Part shown: one piece after another, positions 1 to 9,375 of the stretch
How the letters are laid out: every line of letters begins with the position of its first letter
Position numbering within the stretch: position 1 is the first letter of the stretch
Assembly (NCBI RefSeq): GCF_000383235.1
Contig: NZ_KB910924.1
Location: 370,877 to 434,876 of the forward strand
Source: Bacillus sp. 123MFChir2
GTDB taxonomy: Bacteria > Bacillota > Bacilli > Bacillales > Bacillaceae_G
Reading direction: 5' to 3'
Length of the DNA stretch: 64,000 nucleotides
Program-made: the position numbers and the translations under genes
The notes under the pieces: model-generated
What the model saw: only the letters and a program-made list of their open reading frames with translations
Told to the model about the DNA's origin: nothing
The model's database searches: none

Positions 1-167
1 TCTTTATCATTTGTACCGTAACATGCTTCGCCTTGCTTGGTGCTCGTTTACTAGGAGGAATCAATTCGTTAGTAGGTTATTATGTCGGTTTTCTAGGCAC
101 AGGAGTTATTACTTATCTCATTTTATCTCGCCTACTAAAATGGAAATTCTCTTTCAGTGGAAGATAA
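1..167 (+). CDS. Membrane protein, C-terminal end (probable ABC transporter permease)
   Basis: An open frame enters from the left edge (first whole codon at base 3) and stops with TAA at 165-167. The 54 visible residues form two hydrophobic stretches followed by a basic tail, as at the end of a membrane protein. The next gene downstream is a membrane protein with the look of an ABC permease, and the pair is 50 bases apart on the same strand, so I infer a two-permease exporter whose ATPase would lie to the left. The family cannot be proved from this fragment. Confidence 0.6.
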   Translation, partial: FIICTVTCFALLGARLLGGINSLVGYYVGFLGTGVITYLILSRLLKWKFSFSGR

Positions 168-217
168 CAGTACTGGTTTAACCAATAAAAATACACGTAT
201 AAATCGAGGTGAATTGT

Positions 218-1285
218 ATGTTTCATAAAGCATTGTGGATGAGAAATTGGAAGCAAGGAAAATATGTCATTGCGTTATTTTGGCTTAGTACCTTATATCT
301 TTTACCATATCAATATTATAGCGACGCACTACACAAAGCTAAATACTTACGTGAAACGACGAATACGTATTATTCCTATTATTTGAGCGGAGAAAATTAT
401 ACTTTTTTCCCGGGCCTACTTTTAATTGCATTAGCTGTCATATTAATAGGCTGGGAGCGTCATAATCAAACAAATGATTTTTTATGGGCTATGCCATTTA
501 AACGTTCACATTTATTTTTATCAAAATGGTTGTTTGGTACAGTTCATATCATAAGTACACTAAGCGTGAGCTGGGTCCTTATGTATATTGTCTATAAAAC
601 TACGATACACGCCGATTATCAATCATTCACACTGTTTCATCTATACTTTATTTATAGAATCATGACATTAATTGCAATTTATACACTAGCTCTTTTTATC
701 GGAACCATTACAGGAAATATTGTTTCACAAGGTGCGCTAAGCTATATTTTATTGATTTTCCCAATTTACATTTCTCAGCTTGCGTTTCCTTTCTTTGCAT
801 TACATGTTGATTTATCAGAAAAAGAATATACTCAGGCCTATCATAAAAGTTCCATGTATATAGAAAATATAAGTACATTTGCTCCACTTAAACATTTTGA
901 AATTAACTATAACTATCAACCACAAAAAGAAGCTGGAAAAGATGAACATGGAGATGTACATATAGGACCTGCTTATCATCATATTCCGTCTGCATGGACA
1001 CTACTAAGCCCAGCAATTTATATACTTATTTGTCTGCCACTAGGAGCCTATTTGTATGCACGTTCACCAAATGAACAGAATGGAAAGATATTGCTATATC
1101 AAAGACTTCATGTCTATTTCTTACTATGTACTTCCATTTGTTTCGGACTTCTTGGCAGCGAAGTTTTCACTGATGACAGTAAATCTATCTCGCTTCACTA
1201 TATGTATTTTATTGGGTGTGGCATTTTGACATATGTTATTTTACAGTGGGTGTTAAAACGTAAACTTTTTTTATATGCAAAATAG
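218..1285 (+). CDS. ABC-2-like transporter permease
   Basis: A 355-residue integral membrane protein with about six or seven hydrophobic segments and a hydrophilic extracytoplasmic loop of about 60 residues rich in Tyr and His before the last two or three segments. I chose ATG 218 because GAGGTG at 206-211 is a good ribosome site; an in-frame GTG at 209 lies inside that site. The size and topology resemble permease subunits of Bacillus ABC exporters. It probably pairs with the truncated permease just upstream. A bidirectional terminator follows directly. Substrate unknown. Confidence 0.6.
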   Translation: MFHKALWMRNWKQGKYVIALFWLSTLYLLPYQYYSDALHKAKYLRETTNTYYSYYLSGENYTFFPGLLLIALAVILIGWERHNQTNDFLWAMPFKRSHLFLSKWLFGTVHIISTLSVSWVLMYIVYKTTIHADYQSFTLFHLYFIYRIMTLIAIYTLALFIGTITGNIVSQGALSYILLIFPIYISQLAFPFFALHVDLSEKEYTQAYHKSSMYIENISTFAPLKHFEINYNYQPQKEAGKDEHGDVHIGPAYHHIPSAWTLLSPAIYILICLPLGAYLYARSPNEQNGKILLYQRLHVYFLLCTSICFGLLGSEVFTDDSKSISLHYMYFIGCGILTYVILQWVLKRKLFLYAK

Positions 1286-1306
1286 CCTCCTAGTCAGGAG
1301 GCTATT
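1281..1306. terminator. Bidirectional terminator
   Basis: A perfect 11-bp stem (AATAGCCTCCT / AGGAGGCTATT) with a 4-base loop lies between the convergent permease and secreted-protein genes. The stop codon of the minus-strand gene is inside the right arm. Confidence 0.85.
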
Positions 1307-1847
1307 TTACATTCTTTCTTCTTTCACTATAATTCTTCTCCTCATCTGTCCCAAATCCATTACCATTTGCCACAATTTGATCCGTTGGTGCAACAATACT
1401 TTCAGCAATTTTCCAGTCTCCATACTCTCGTACAAATACTTGTAAAAAGTAGTTCGTTCCATTCATTTGATATATGTTTTCTTTTTTCACATCATACTGC
1501 ACAGCTAAATAGTACACTTGTACATTTTCTTTTCCGAATTTTGATACGTACTGCGAAACTCGCGGCATATAAACGGAAGCTTTCGTTAGTGACATTTGTT
1601 TTATACCGACGAGAGAAGAATGTTTTATATTATGTAAAGTATCTTGATGATGAATGCGATCATTATGATGAAATAATACAGACGTTTGCATTGAACGCAT
1701 CCATAGCTTTGAATATAAAACCGTTTTATGATTGGAGAGATACTCCAATTCTTTTTGAACAATTTGATTTGGAGACGCTGCACGTATCTCAGTGCCGTAA
1801 CATAATAAACAGATACCGATAATGCCAAAAGAAACAATACGCTTCAT
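1302..1847 (-). CDS. Secreted protein of unknown function
   Basis: 181 residues. The N-terminus (Lys-Arg, then a hydrophobic core of about 16 residues, then an Ala-rich site near residue 24) is a signal peptide. The mature part is basic and has the look of a small alpha+beta domain with the pattern 'VQYDVKKE...NYFLQVFVREYGDWKI', similar to the NTF2/DUF4829-like secreted proteins of bacilli, but I cannot assign it. TAGGAGG lies 6 bases before the ATG. It is convergent with the permease gene and shares its terminator. Confidence 0.65.
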   Translation of the reverse strand: MKRIVSFGIIGICLLCYGTEIRAASPNQIVQKELEYLSNHKTVLYSKLWMRSMQTSVLFHHNDRIHHQDTLHNIKHSSLVGIKQMSLTKASVYMPRVSQYVSKFGKENVQVYYLAVQYDVKKENIYQMNGTNYFLQVFVREYGDWKIAESIVAPTDQIVANGNGFGTDEEKNYSERRKNVK

Positions 1848-1894
1848 TGTCTGCCTCCTATTCCATATACGTAAAGTATAGGAATTTCAGGCTA

Positions 1895-2066
1895 TTTTTA
1901 TGCAGTGCAGAACGCAGCGTGACTTCTACTGGTTTTCTTCTTTTGTTTTAAACTTTGCACGTGGCAGGAAAAAGAACTGACCGCCTCTATGCATGGCCAG
2001 TTGCTCTGGTCTCCTCCCCTAAAAAAGTGGTTTTTATATCATTTTTCAATTTGTATTCATATATTC
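1895..2066 (+). repeat. Dispersed repeat, copy A (bcr-like)
   Basis: It carries the family core 'GCACGTGGCAGGAAAA', then AACTGACC, a 12-base loop and GGCCAGTT, then the right end 'TTTTTCAATTTGTAT'. The left end is degenerate and its limit is approximate. It lies between the secreted-protein gene and the MarR gene. Confidence 0.75.
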
Positions 2067-2074
2067 ACACATAT

Positions 2075-2109
2075 AAAAATAGAAAAGCAATCTTTGCTTT
2101 TCTATTTTT
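2075..2109 (-). terminator. Terminator of the MarR gene
   Basis: A 16-bp stem of mostly A/T pairs (AAAAATAGAAAAGCAA and its complement) with a 3-base loop. The MarR stop codon sits at its right edge. Confidence 0.7.
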
Positions 2110-2527
2110 ATAGGACTCTATCAAAGAGCTCTAATGCCATTTCAATTTCTTGGTCGCTCCAGCCCTGAAACTTCTCTCTATAATATTCTTTTCGAACATT
2201 TTCAAGTTTTTCAGCAACTTCTCGCCCGCTATCTGTAATTTCTAAATACACAATGCGTCTGTCTGAATTCGATCGTTTTCTCATTACAAGTCCTTTACGA
2301 GCAAGACGATCTGTAACTGCTGTAATATGACTGGATGTAACATTCACTTCATTTGCAATTTGCGATGCCATTTGCGGACTTTTCCAATATAATGCACGCA
2401 GTACAGAAAACTCATTCCATGGCATATATTCAGAAAAAAGTTCATTAATATCACTTTGTAATAAGCGAAGCATTTTTCGGAAGGAAGTAGATAAGTTTAA
2501 AATTAGTGCTTCTCGTTTTTCGTTCAA
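2108..2527 (-). CDS. MarR-family transcriptional regulator
   Basis: 139 residues with the winged-helix layout of MarR proteins: helix 'ASQIANEVNVTSSHITAV' for DNA recognition, then the wing 'RSNSDRRIVYLEIT', which is the typical DRR motif. I start it at TTG 2527 because AAAGGA lies 9 bases upstream; an ATG 33 bases earlier has no ribosome site. It probably binds DNA as a dimer and answers to a small ligand. The target is unknown; the gene stands alone, divergent from the SIMPL gene. Confidence 0.85.
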   Translation of the reverse strand: MNEKREALILNLSTSFRKMLRLLQSDINELFSEYMPWNEFSVLRALYWKSPQMASQIANEVNVTSSHITAVTDRLARKGLVMRKRSNSDRRIVYLEITDSGREVAEKLENVRKEYYREKFQGWSDQEIEMALELFDRVL

Positions 2528-2685
2528 TGTTCTCGATCCTTTTTTATAATATTTACACATTATTATAATGCATGAATACCATAATTGTATATATTTTCTA
2601 CTTAGATTTTCTGCGCTATTTCTAAATTTAAGGAAAAAATGGACTTCCTTCTTTCATATAAATAAAGAAAGGAAGGTGAACAATT

Positions 2686-3345
2686 ATGCAAATGGGCATG
2701 CCCCCCTATTCACATGAGTTACGCAATGGCAAAGAAGCAACAATTACTGTGCAAGGTGAAGGCGTCGTGAAAGCAAAACCTGATGTTGTCGTACTTACAA
2801 TCGGTGTTCGTACTGAAGATCAAAATATAAAACAAGCGCAAGCCGAGAACGCTGCTCTTTCCACTAATTTACTTGCTTCTTTAAAACAGCTTGGAATTAC
2901 AGAGCAAAATATTAAGACACTTTCTTACACGATTACACCGCAATATGAATACGTGAACGAAAAGCCTGTCTTACGAGGTTATCAAGTTGAGCATTTATAT
3001 GAAATTATTGTACTCAATGTCCAAAAAGCAGGGGAGGTATTTGAAGCAGCTGTAGCAAGCGGAGCAAATGTCGCCAGAGGACTTGTATTTCGCGTTTCTG
3101 CACCGAATACTTACTACAAACAAGCATTAGTACTCGCTGTGCAAAACGCGCAAGAAAAAGCAAGGACAATTGCTAGTACATATAATCTAAATATAAATCC
3201 CGTTCCTTTGTCTCTCGTTGAAGAATCTTCTCATATGCCGCGAGAATTTGTTGCTTATTCTGCTGTTCATGGCGGTGCTCCCCCTATTCAATCAGGCGAA
3301 ATAGAAATTATTTCAACTGTACGTGCTGTTTTTATCTATATGTAA
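2686..3345 (+). CDS. SIMPL (DUF541) domain protein
   Basis: 219 residues beginning with a short hydrophilic leader and then the SIMPL/YggE signature 'ITVQGEGVVKAKPDVVVLTI'. The middle (about residues 45-110) carries the paired helix and strand pattern of the family, and 'EIEIISTVRAVFIYM' forms the last strand. YggE-like proteins are linked to stress tolerance, but no enzymatic reaction is established. GGAAGGTGA lies 7 bases before the ATG. No signal peptide is seen, unlike many YggE homologues. Confidence 0.8.
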   Translation: MQMGMPPYSHELRNGKEATITVQGEGVVKAKPDVVVLTIGVRTEDQNIKQAQAENAALSTNLLASLKQLGITEQNIKTLSYTITPQYEYVNEKPVLRGYQVEHLYEIIVLNVQKAGEVFEAAVASGANVARGLVFRVSAPNTYYKQALVLAVQNAQEKARTIASTYNLNINPVPLSLVEESSHMPREFVAYSAVHGGAPPIQSGEIEIISTVRAVFIYM

Positions 3346-3385
3346 TTATATATCTAGCAAAAAAGAAAACGTTCTCATTTAATTG

Positions 3386-3413
3386 TTGTAAAAAACTTTT
3401 GTTTTGATATAAT
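3386..3413 (+). promoter_or_regulatory. Sigma-A promoter for the NCS2 permease
   Basis: TTGTAA at 3386-3391, a 16-base spacer and a perfect TATAAT at 3408-3413. The first A or G start would leave a leader of about 60 bases. Confidence 0.6.
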
Positions 3414-3460
3414 AATAGACGGTGAACCTTACATAGGGATATCACGGGTGGGAGAGGGAT

Positions 3461-3478
3461 ATGAAAAAGAAGGTTTAA
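3461..3478 (+). other. Possible 5-residue leader peptide before the permease
   Basis: GGGAGAGGGAT is followed by ATG and the codons for MKKKV, then TAA, one base before the ATG of the permease at 3480. The ribosome site of this mini-ORF is at least as good as that of the permease (AGAAGG), so the two starts could be coupled. It may be chance. Confidence 0.3.
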
Positions 3479-3479
3479 C

Positions 3480-4769
3480 ATGAAAGGAATTCTTGAAAAA
3501 ACATTTAAATTAGACTTACATCAAACATCACCAAAACAAGAAGTACTCGCTGGTGTAACATCATTTTTCACAATTGTTTATATTATGATTGTGAATGCAT
3601 CCATTTTATCAGATGCCGGCATTCCTCTTGAAGCAGGAATTTTAGCAACAGTATTCAGCTCATTTGTCGGATGTCTATTGATGGCATTTTGGGCAAATGC
3701 ACCGGCGATCCTTGTACCAGGAATGGGAGTAAATGCGTTTTTTACGTACACAGCTGTGCATACACTTGGTTTAACTTGGCAAGAAGCATTAGCAGCGGTA
3801 TTTGTCGCTGGTATTATTTTTATGGTTGCCGCATTTACACCAATTGCCCGCACACTTTCTACCGCAATTCCAAAGTCTTTAAAAGAAGCGATAACGGTTG
3901 GTATCGGACTCTTTTTAGCATTTATCGGCTTGCAAAAGGGCGGCCTTGTCGTTGCGAATTCGAATACTGCTGTTGCATTGGGAAAATTAAGTAGTCCTGT
4001 TGTTCTAGCAACACTGCTTACTCTTATCGTTGCTTTAGTTTTATTTATTCGTAACGTTCGAGGAAACTTTTTATGGACGATTGCAATTGGAACAGGAATC
4101 TCTTGGTTATTTGGTATTGTTGATACAAGTCAAATTGGTAATAGCTCATTTTCATTTGCTAACTATGGTGACGTTTTTGGCGCAATGTCGTTCGGAAAAC
4201 TGACTTCTTTACCATTTTTAATCGCAACGTTCTCATTGAGTATGGTACTCATTTTTGAAAACATGGGACTTTTACACGGGTTATTAGAGGATCAGCGTAA
4301 ATTCCCTCGTGCATATCAAGCAAATGCAATTTCAGCGATGACATGCGGTCTATTTGGCACGAGTCCAACTGTTTCTACAGTAGAAAGTGCTGCTGGTATT
4401 ACAGCGGGCGGCAAGACAGGTCTGACGTCTATCGTTACTGGTGGATTATTCTTTGCCTCATTATTCGCTTTGCCGTTTGTAAAATTGATTCCAGATAGCG
4501 CAATCGCTCCAATCTTAATTATTATTGGCGGTTTAATGATTACAAACATTCAACAAATTCCTCTGAACGATTTTTCAGAAGGATTTCCAGCATTTTTAAT
4601 CATTGTTATGATTCCGCTCACATATAGCATTGCTGATGGTATTGCTTTTGGATTCATTGCATATCCAATTTTAAAAGTAGCACTTGGTCAACATAAACAA
4701 GTTGCAAAACCACTTTATGTTATAACATGTCTCTTCTTAGCCATGTTTGTGTTACATGCCATTGGCTAA
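3480..4769 (+). CDS. NCS2-family purine permease (AzgA type)
   Basis: 429 residues, about 12 membrane segments. The N-terminus 'FFTIVYIMIVNASILSDAG' and the motif 'GMGVNAFFTYT' are typical of AzgA/PbuG/PbuO guanine-hypoxanthine permeases, and 'TSPTVSTVESAAGITAGGKTG' (about residues 298-318) is the conserved substrate region. It takes up purine bases with protons. The nearby nucleoside phosphorylase operon makes purines and pentose phosphate, so a salvage role fits. No purine riboswitch is visible in the leader. PbuO or PbuG cannot be told apart here. Confidence 0.9.
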   Translation: MKGILEKTFKLDLHQTSPKQEVLAGVTSFFTIVYIMIVNASILSDAGIPLEAGILATVFSSFVGCLLMAFWANAPAILVPGMGVNAFFTYTAVHTLGLTWQEALAAVFVAGIIFMVAAFTPIARTLSTAIPKSLKEAITVGIGLFLAFIGLQKGGLVVANSNTAVALGKLSSPVVLATLLTLIVALVLFIRNVRGNFLWTIAIGTGISWLFGIVDTSQIGNSSFSFANYGDVFGAMSFGKLTSLPFLIATFSLSMVLIFENMGLLHGLLEDQRKFPRAYQANAISAMTCGLFGTSPTVSTVESAAGITAGGKTGLTSIVTGGLFFASLFALPFVKLIPDSAIAPILIIIGGLMITNIQQIPLNDFSEGFPAFLIIVMIPLTYSIADGIAFGFIAYPILKVALGQHKQVAKPLYVITCLFLAMFVLHAIG

Positions 4770-4773
4770 AGCA

Positions 4774-4799
4774 AAAACGCCGGGAATTCCCGGCGTTTT
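4774..4799. terminator. Bidirectional terminator
   Basis: A perfect 26-base palindrome (AAAACGCCGGGAA and its complement) lies between the convergent permease and CorA genes, with T-runs on both sides. Confidence 0.9.
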
Positions 4800-4800
4800 A

Positions 4801-5751
4801 TTATTTAAACCAACCCTTCTTATAAAACCAGACCATCATGCCTCCACCTATAAACGCCATTATGGCTAAACAAATATAATAGCCATACTCCCACTTTAAC
4901 TCTGGCATATGATCAAAGTTCATTCCATATACACCAACTATAAATGTTAACGGCATGAAAATCGTTGAAAAAACCGTTAATGTTTTCATAATATTATTCA
5001 TATGATGAGAGTTAAGCGAGAAGTAGCTATCGCGAATATCAGCTGTCAACTCTCGGCTTGCTTCAATCATTTCGGCAAGCTTTAAAAGATGATCGTGAAT
5101 ATCTTTAAAATAAATTTCATGGTCACTTGCACCATAAAAGCGCGTTGAATTTAAAATACGATACAATAAATCACGCATCGGTATAATTGTTCGTCGTAAT
5201 TTTGATAAATCAGAACGAATATCAAATACCTCTTCTAATACAGCACCAGCCGTATCTCCTGTTAAATTGTCATCAATAGCATTTAAATGATCTTCAATAT
5301 AATATACCGGAGCAAAATAATCATCGACAATTTGGTCAATAATCATATGAGTCACATGAAGAGTACTTCTCTTTACGCGCTGTTTTTCTCCAAGTTTATT
5401 CCAAGCTCGTTCAATTGCCTTATTATGCGAAAAGTGAAAAGATACAACAAACTGATCGCTAACGAATATATCAATTTCATGAGGCTCGAGTCCCTCTTCA
5501 CTAAAAGCATGAAGTACTAAAAAATTATATCCTTCATAAAAATCCACTTTCGGTCTCTGCACGTACTCCAAACAATCTTCAATCGCAAGGGGATGGAATT
5601 TAAAATAATCTTGTAAAATATATGTATACTCTTCTTTCGTCGGTTTACATAAATCCAGCCAAAACCATACGATATCTTCTCGCTTCGTTTCTTCTAATGA
5701 CACGTCATATAATACTTCATTTTCTTTTGTTACTGCACAAATTCTTATCAT
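4801..5751 (-). CDS. corA: CorA-family magnesium transporter
   Basis: 316 residues: a large cytoplasmic alpha/beta domain, a long stalk helix, and two membrane segments at the C-terminus. The gate motif YGMNF is at about residues 275-279 between them, and the tail ends in basic residues (KKGWFK). These are the marks of CorA Mg2+/Co2+/Ni2+ channels. I start at ATG 5751 since GGTGA precedes it; an ATG nine codons upstream has no ribosome site. Close Bacillus paralogues exist, so the exact metal is inferred. Confidence 0.9.
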   Translation of the reverse strand: MIRICAVTKENEVLYDVSLEETKREDIVWFWLDLCKPTKEEYTYILQDYFKFHPLAIEDCLEYVQRPKVDFYEGYNFLVLHAFSEEGLEPHEIDIFVSDQFVVSFHFSHNKAIERAWNKLGEKQRVKRSTLHVTHMIIDQIVDDYFAPVYYIEDHLNAIDDNLTGDTAGAVLEEVFDIRSDLSKLRRTIIPMRDLLYRILNSTRFYGASDHEIYFKDIHDHLLKLAEMIEASRELTADIRDSYFSLNSHHMNNIMKTLTVFSTIFMPLTFIVGVYGMNFDHMPELKWEYGYYICLAIMAFIGGGMMVWFYKKGWFK

Positions 5752-5781
5752 AATTTCACCCATTATTATTATATGCAAAAA

Positions 5782-5807
5782 AAGCTAAGGAGAAAACTCC
5801 TTAGCTT
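5782..5807 (-). terminator. Terminator of the drm-pupG-pdp operon
   Basis: An 11-bp stem (AAGCTAAGGAG and its complement), a 4-base loop, then a run of T on the minus strand. It also lies just upstream of corA. Confidence 0.85.
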
Positions 5808-5840
5808 CTTTATCTTACAATTTTCGAACAAATTGTCGCT

Positions 5841-7145
5841 TTATTTCTCGACGATACCGTGTACTAACTTCGGTGCATCTACGTGTACTGCAGACATCTT
5901 CATGTTTTCGTAAATTTTTTGTTTTACATCTTCTACATTTTCACGGTTTGCGTAAATCGTTACAAGTGATTCACCTTTCTTCACGCTATCGCCAACTTTT
6001 TTACGAAGCATAAGACCAACTGCTAAATCAATTTCAGATTCTTTCGTTGCCCGTCCTGCACCAAGAAGCATCGCTGCTGTACCAATTTCGTCTGCGACAA
6101 TTTCAGATACATAGCCATCTTCTTTTGCTTCTACTTCAATCATATATTGCGCTTGCGGAAGTTTCGCTGGTTCATCCACAACAGAAGCATCGCCGCCTTG
6201 TGCTGCTAAAAATGTTTTAAACGCTTCTAGTGCCTTGCCATTGTTCATCACTTCAATTAGCTTTTCACGTGCATCTTCTAAAGAAGAAGCTTGTCCAGCT
6301 AAGTATACCATTTGACTTCCAAGTGTTAAACATAACTCTTCTAAGTCTTTTGGTCCTTTTCCTTGTAATGTATCAATCGCTTCTTTCACTTCTAAAGCGT
6401 TACCGATTGCCTCACCAAGCGGCTGACTCATATCAGAGATAACAGCCATTGTTTTACGTCCAACATTGTTACCGATACGAACCATCGCTTCTGCTAATCG
6501 CTTCGCATCCTCATCCGTTTTCATAAATGCACCCGCACCTGTCTTTACATCAAGAACGATTGCATCCGCACCAGCTGCAATTTTTTTACTCATAATAGAG
6601 CTAGCAATTAGCGGGATAGAGTTTACCGTTGCCGTCACGTCACGAAGCGCATATAACTTTTTGTCAGCAGGTGTTAAATTACCACTTTGCCCAATAACAG
6701 CAATTTTGTTTTCATTTACAAGACGAATAAATTCCTCGTTTTCAATTTCTACATGGAATCCTGGAACTGCCTCTAGTTTATCAATTGTACCACCTGTATG
6801 CCCAAGACCACGCCCAGACATTTTTGCCACTGGTACACCTAAAGCAGCTACTAATGGACCTAATACAAGTGTAGTTGTATCACCAACACCACCTGTTGAA
6901 TGCTTATCTACTTTTACGCCTTCAATCGCTGATAAATTAATTGTATCACCACTATTTACCATTGCCATCGTTAAATCAGCACGTTCCTGCTCATTCATAT
7001 CTTGGAAGAAAATTGCCATTGCAAGTGAACTCATTTGGTAATCTGGAATATCACCATTTGTGTACCCTTCAATGATAAAATTAATTTCTTCTGTCGTTAA
7101 TGCTTTGCCATCACGTTTTTTCGCAATTAGGTCCACCATTCTCAT
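5841..7145 (-). CDS. pdp: Pyrimidine-nucleoside phosphorylase
   Basis: 434 residues, the usual length. It carries 'KHSTGGVGD' at 81-89 (phosphate site) and '[11 protein letters not shown]' at 110-120, the thymidine/pyrimidine phosphorylase signature. It splits uridine, thymidine and deoxyuridine with phosphate into base and (deoxy)ribose-1-phosphate. It is the last gene of drm-pupG-pdp: pupG ends 7 bases upstream. Drm then converts the sugar 1-phosphate to the 5-phosphate. In B. subtilis pdp sits in another operon with dra and nupC, so its place here is a cereus-type arrangement. Confidence 0.95.
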   Translation of the reverse strand: MRMVDLIAKKRDGKALTTEEINFIIEGYTNGDIPDYQMSSLAMAIFFQDMNEQERADLTMAMVNSGDTINLSAIEGVKVDKHSTGGVGDTTTLVLGPLVAALGVPVAKMSGRGLGHTGGTIDKLEAVPGFHVEIENEEFIRLVNENKIAVIGQSGNLTPADKKLYALRDVTATVNSIPLIASSIMSKKIAAGADAIVLDVKTGAGAFMKTDEDAKRLAEAMVRIGNNVGRKTMAVISDMSQPLGEAIGNALEVKEAIDTLQGKGPKDLEELCLTLGSQMVYLAGQASSLEDAREKLIEVMNNGKALEAFKTFLAAQGGDASVVDEPAKLPQAQYMIEVEAKEDGYVSEIVADEIGTAAMLLGAGRATKESEIDLAVGLMLRKKVGDSVKKGESLVTIYANRENVEDVKQKIYENMKMSAVHVDAPKLVHGIVEK

Positions 7146-7152
7146 TGTAAAC

Positions 7153-7974
7153 TCATCCCTTCATTTGTTTTACAATTTCTTTTACAAGTGCTAAGAAGTT
7201 TGCTTTTACACGTTCTGTTGTTTCAATTACTTCCTCATGATTAAGTGGCTGATCTAAAATACCAGCTGCCATATTTGAAATACAAGAAATACCAAGTACT
7301 TTCATACCAGCATGACGCGCTACAATAACTTCTGGTACAGTTGACATTCCGACAGCATCGCCGCCAACTGTACGAATCATACGAATTTCTGCTGGTGTTT
7401 CGTATACAGGACCTGTCATCCCAGCGTATACGCCTTCTTGTACTTTAATATTTAAATCAGCTGCAACTTGTTTCGCCATTGCACGAAGATCTTTACTATA
7501 CGATTCAGACATATCAGGGAAACGTACACCCATTTCAGAATCATTTGGTCCGATTAATGGATTGTAGCCCATGAAATTAATGTGATCTGAAATTAGCATT
7601 AAATCGCCTGGCTCATATGATGTATTTACACCACCAGCTGCGTTAGTAACAACAACTGTTTCTACACCTAGTTCTTTCATAACACGAACTGGGAATGTTA
7701 CTTTTTGCATATCGTATCCTTCATAGTAATGGAAGCGACCTTGCATTGCTACAACTGTAACTCCTTGAAGTGTACCGAATACTAATTGACCGGCATGGCC
7801 TTCAACTGTAGATACAGGAAACTCAGGAATTTCATTATAAGGTACAGCTACTGCATTTTCGATTTCATCAGCTAATACACCTAAGCCTGAACCAAGGATT
7901 AGTCCTACTGTTGGTCTTTCTGAAAATTTACCTTTTAAATATGATGCAGATTTTGAAATTAATTCACGATTCAT
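7153..7974 (-). CDS. pupG: Purine-nucleoside phosphorylase
   Basis: 273 residues of the trimeric PNP/MTAP family. Visible motifs are '[14 protein letters not shown]' near residue 25 (phosphate loop), '[11 protein letters not shown]' and '[20 protein letters not shown]' near 200, which carry the base-binding Asn/Glu region. It phosphorolyses guanosine, inosine and deoxy forms. A GGAGG lies just upstream and drm ends 12 bases before it, so both are read from one mRNA. Confidence 0.93.
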   Translation of the reverse strand: MNRELISKSASYLKGKFSERPTVGLILGSGLGVLADEIENAVAVPYNEIPEFPVSTVEGHAGQLVFGTLQGVTVVAMQGRFHYYEGYDMQKVTFPVRVMKELGVETVVVTNAAGGVNTSYEPGDLMLISDHINFMGYNPLIGPNDSEMGVRFPDMSESYSKDLRAMAKQVAADLNIKVQEGVYAGMTGPVYETPAEIRMIRTVGGDAVGMSTVPEVIVARHAGMKVLGISCISNMAAGILDQPLNHEEVIETTERVKANFLALVKEIVKQMKG

Positions 7975-7986
7975 TTTATATTCCTC

Positions 7987-9171
7987 CTATTTACCTAGCT
8001 CGTTTAAGAAGCTTTTTCCGTATTTTGGCATTGTTACATTGAAGTTTTCTGCAACTGTTGCGCCGATATCAGCAAATGTTTGACGAAGTGGCAATTCTTG
8101 TCCGCCATCTTTCATACTTGGGCTATACGCTAATAATGGTACATATTCACGTGTATGATCTGTACCGTAGTGAATTGGGTCATTACCATGGTCAGCTGTG
8201 ATAAGTAATAAGTCGTCTTCTTGTAACTTTTCAAACACTTCAGGAAGGCGTGCATCATATTCCTGCAATGCTTCTCCATATCCTTGAGGATCTCGACGAT
8301 GACCGAACAGTGCATCAAAGTCAACTAGATTTAAAAAGCTTAAACCAGTAAAGTCCATGTTTAATGTATCTACAAGTTTATCCATGCCATCCATGTTGGA
8401 TTTTGTACGAAGAGACTCTGTTACACCTTCTCCATCATAAATGTCAGAAATTTTGCCAATTGCAATCACATCATAGCTAGAATCTTTTAATTCGTTCATA
8501 ACTGTGCGACCAAATGGTTTTAAAGCGTAGTCATGGCGATTCGGTGTACGTGTAAAGTTTCCTGGCTCTCCAACGAATGGACGAGCAATAACACGACCAA
8601 CCATATATTTTTCATCGAGTGTTAACTCGCGTGCAATTTTACAAATGTTATATAATTCTTCAAGTGGTACAACTTCTTCATGAGCAGCAATTTGCAGTAC
8701 GCTATCGGCAGATGTATACACGATTAATGCGCCTGTTTCCATATGCTCTTGACCAAGCTCATCTAGAATACCTGTTCCAGAAGCTGGTTTATTTCCAATG
8801 ATTTTACGTCCTGTTCTCGCTTCTAGCTCATCCAGTAACTCTTTTGGGAATCCTTCTGGGAACACTTGGAACGGCGTATCAATGTATAAGCCCATGATCT
8901 CCCAGTGTCCTGTCATTGTATCCTTACCCGTAGATTTTTCTTGCATTTTCGTATAATATGCAAGTGGCTTCTCTACTTTTGAAATCCCTTTCATTTCACG
9001 GATATTTCCAAGACCTAAATTCATCATGTTTGGCATTTGTAATCCATTCATATGCTCTGCGATATGACCTAATGTGTCAGACCCTTTATCGCCATATTTT
9101 TCAGCATCTGGTGCTTCTCCAATACCCACGGAGTCCATTACGATAAGGAAAATACGTTTATATTTGCTCAC
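7987..9171 (-). CDS. drm: Phosphopentomutase
   Basis: 394 residues of the alkaline-phosphatase superfamily. Metal ligands are in '[12 protein letters not shown]' at 12-23 and 'TADHGNDP...[12 protein letters not shown]' near residue 325, and the phosphoacceptor Thr region is in '[10 protein letters not shown]' near 85. It interconverts (deoxy)ribose-1-phosphate and -5-phosphate, linking both phosphorylases below it to the pentose phosphate pathway. First gene of the operon. It starts with GTG behind GGAGG and follows a cre-like site and a palindrome. Confidence 0.95.
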   Translation of the reverse strand: MSKYKRIFLIVMDSVGIGEAPDAEKYGDKGSDTLGHIAEHMNGLQMPNMMNLGLGNIREMKGISKVEKPLAYYTKMQEKSTGKDTMTGHWEIMGLYIDTPFQVFPEGFPKELLDELEARTGRKIIGNKPASGTGILDELGQEHMETGALIVYTSADSVLQIAAHEEVVPLEELYNICKIARELTLDEKYMVGRVIARPFVGEPGNFTRTPNRHDYALKPFGRTVMNELKDSSYDVIAIGKISDIYDGEGVTESLRTKSNMDGMDKLVDTLNMDFTGLSFLNLVDFDALFGHRRDPQGYGEALQEYDARLPEVFEKLQEDDLLLITADHGNDPIHYGTDHTREYVPLLAYSPSMKDGGQELPLRQTFADIGATVAENFNVTMPKYGKSFLNELGK

Positions 9172-9246
9172 AACTGTAACCTCCTATATATGCTACTAAT
9201 GTAGTATGTTCAAATCTTTGTAAAAACTTCCTTCTTCTTCTAAGTC

Positions 9247-9261
9247 AGATGTCAGACATCT
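9247..9261. promoter_or_regulatory. Palindromic operator candidate of the drm operon
   Basis: A perfect 15-base palindrome, AGATGTC-A-GACATCT, lies about 10 bases downstream of the likely -10 box (TATAGT on the minus strand at 9271-9276), a classic place for a repressor. The regulator is not encoded next to it and I do not recognise the site. Confidence 0.5.
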
Positions 9262-9270
9262 CCTACAGCT

Positions 9271-9276
9271 ACTATA
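9271..9276 (-). promoter_or_regulatory. Likely -10 box of the drm-pupG-pdp promoter
   Basis: TATAGT on the minus strand, with the palindrome downstream and the cre-like site upstream. The -35 region is poor (TTAAAA), which would suit a regulated promoter. Confidence 0.45.
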
Positions 9277-9279
9277 ACA

Positions 9280-9294
9280 TGTTTACGCTTTCTT
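9280..9294 (-). promoter_or_regulatory. cre-like site (CcpA) at the drm promoter
   Basis: On the minus strand the sequence is AAGAAAGCGTAAACA. It differs from the consensus WTGNAANCGNWNNCW at one position only. It covers the region between -10 and -35, so CcpA binding would block transcription when glucose is present. Inference from pattern only. Confidence 0.5.
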
Positions 9295-9375
9295 TTTAAG
9301 GGATTTTTATCACATTTCATATTTTCTACACATTTTCATTGTAATCTATTCTGCACAGAAGTGCGAATAAAACTA

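Noticed and set aside
3414-3479. Purine riboswitch before the NCS2 permease
   Set aside because: The leader is only about 60 bases and lacks the three-way junction and its conserved loops.
6466-7041. Open frame of 191 codons opposite pdp
   Set aside because: Antisense shadow of a conserved gene with no ribosome site and low-complexity composition.
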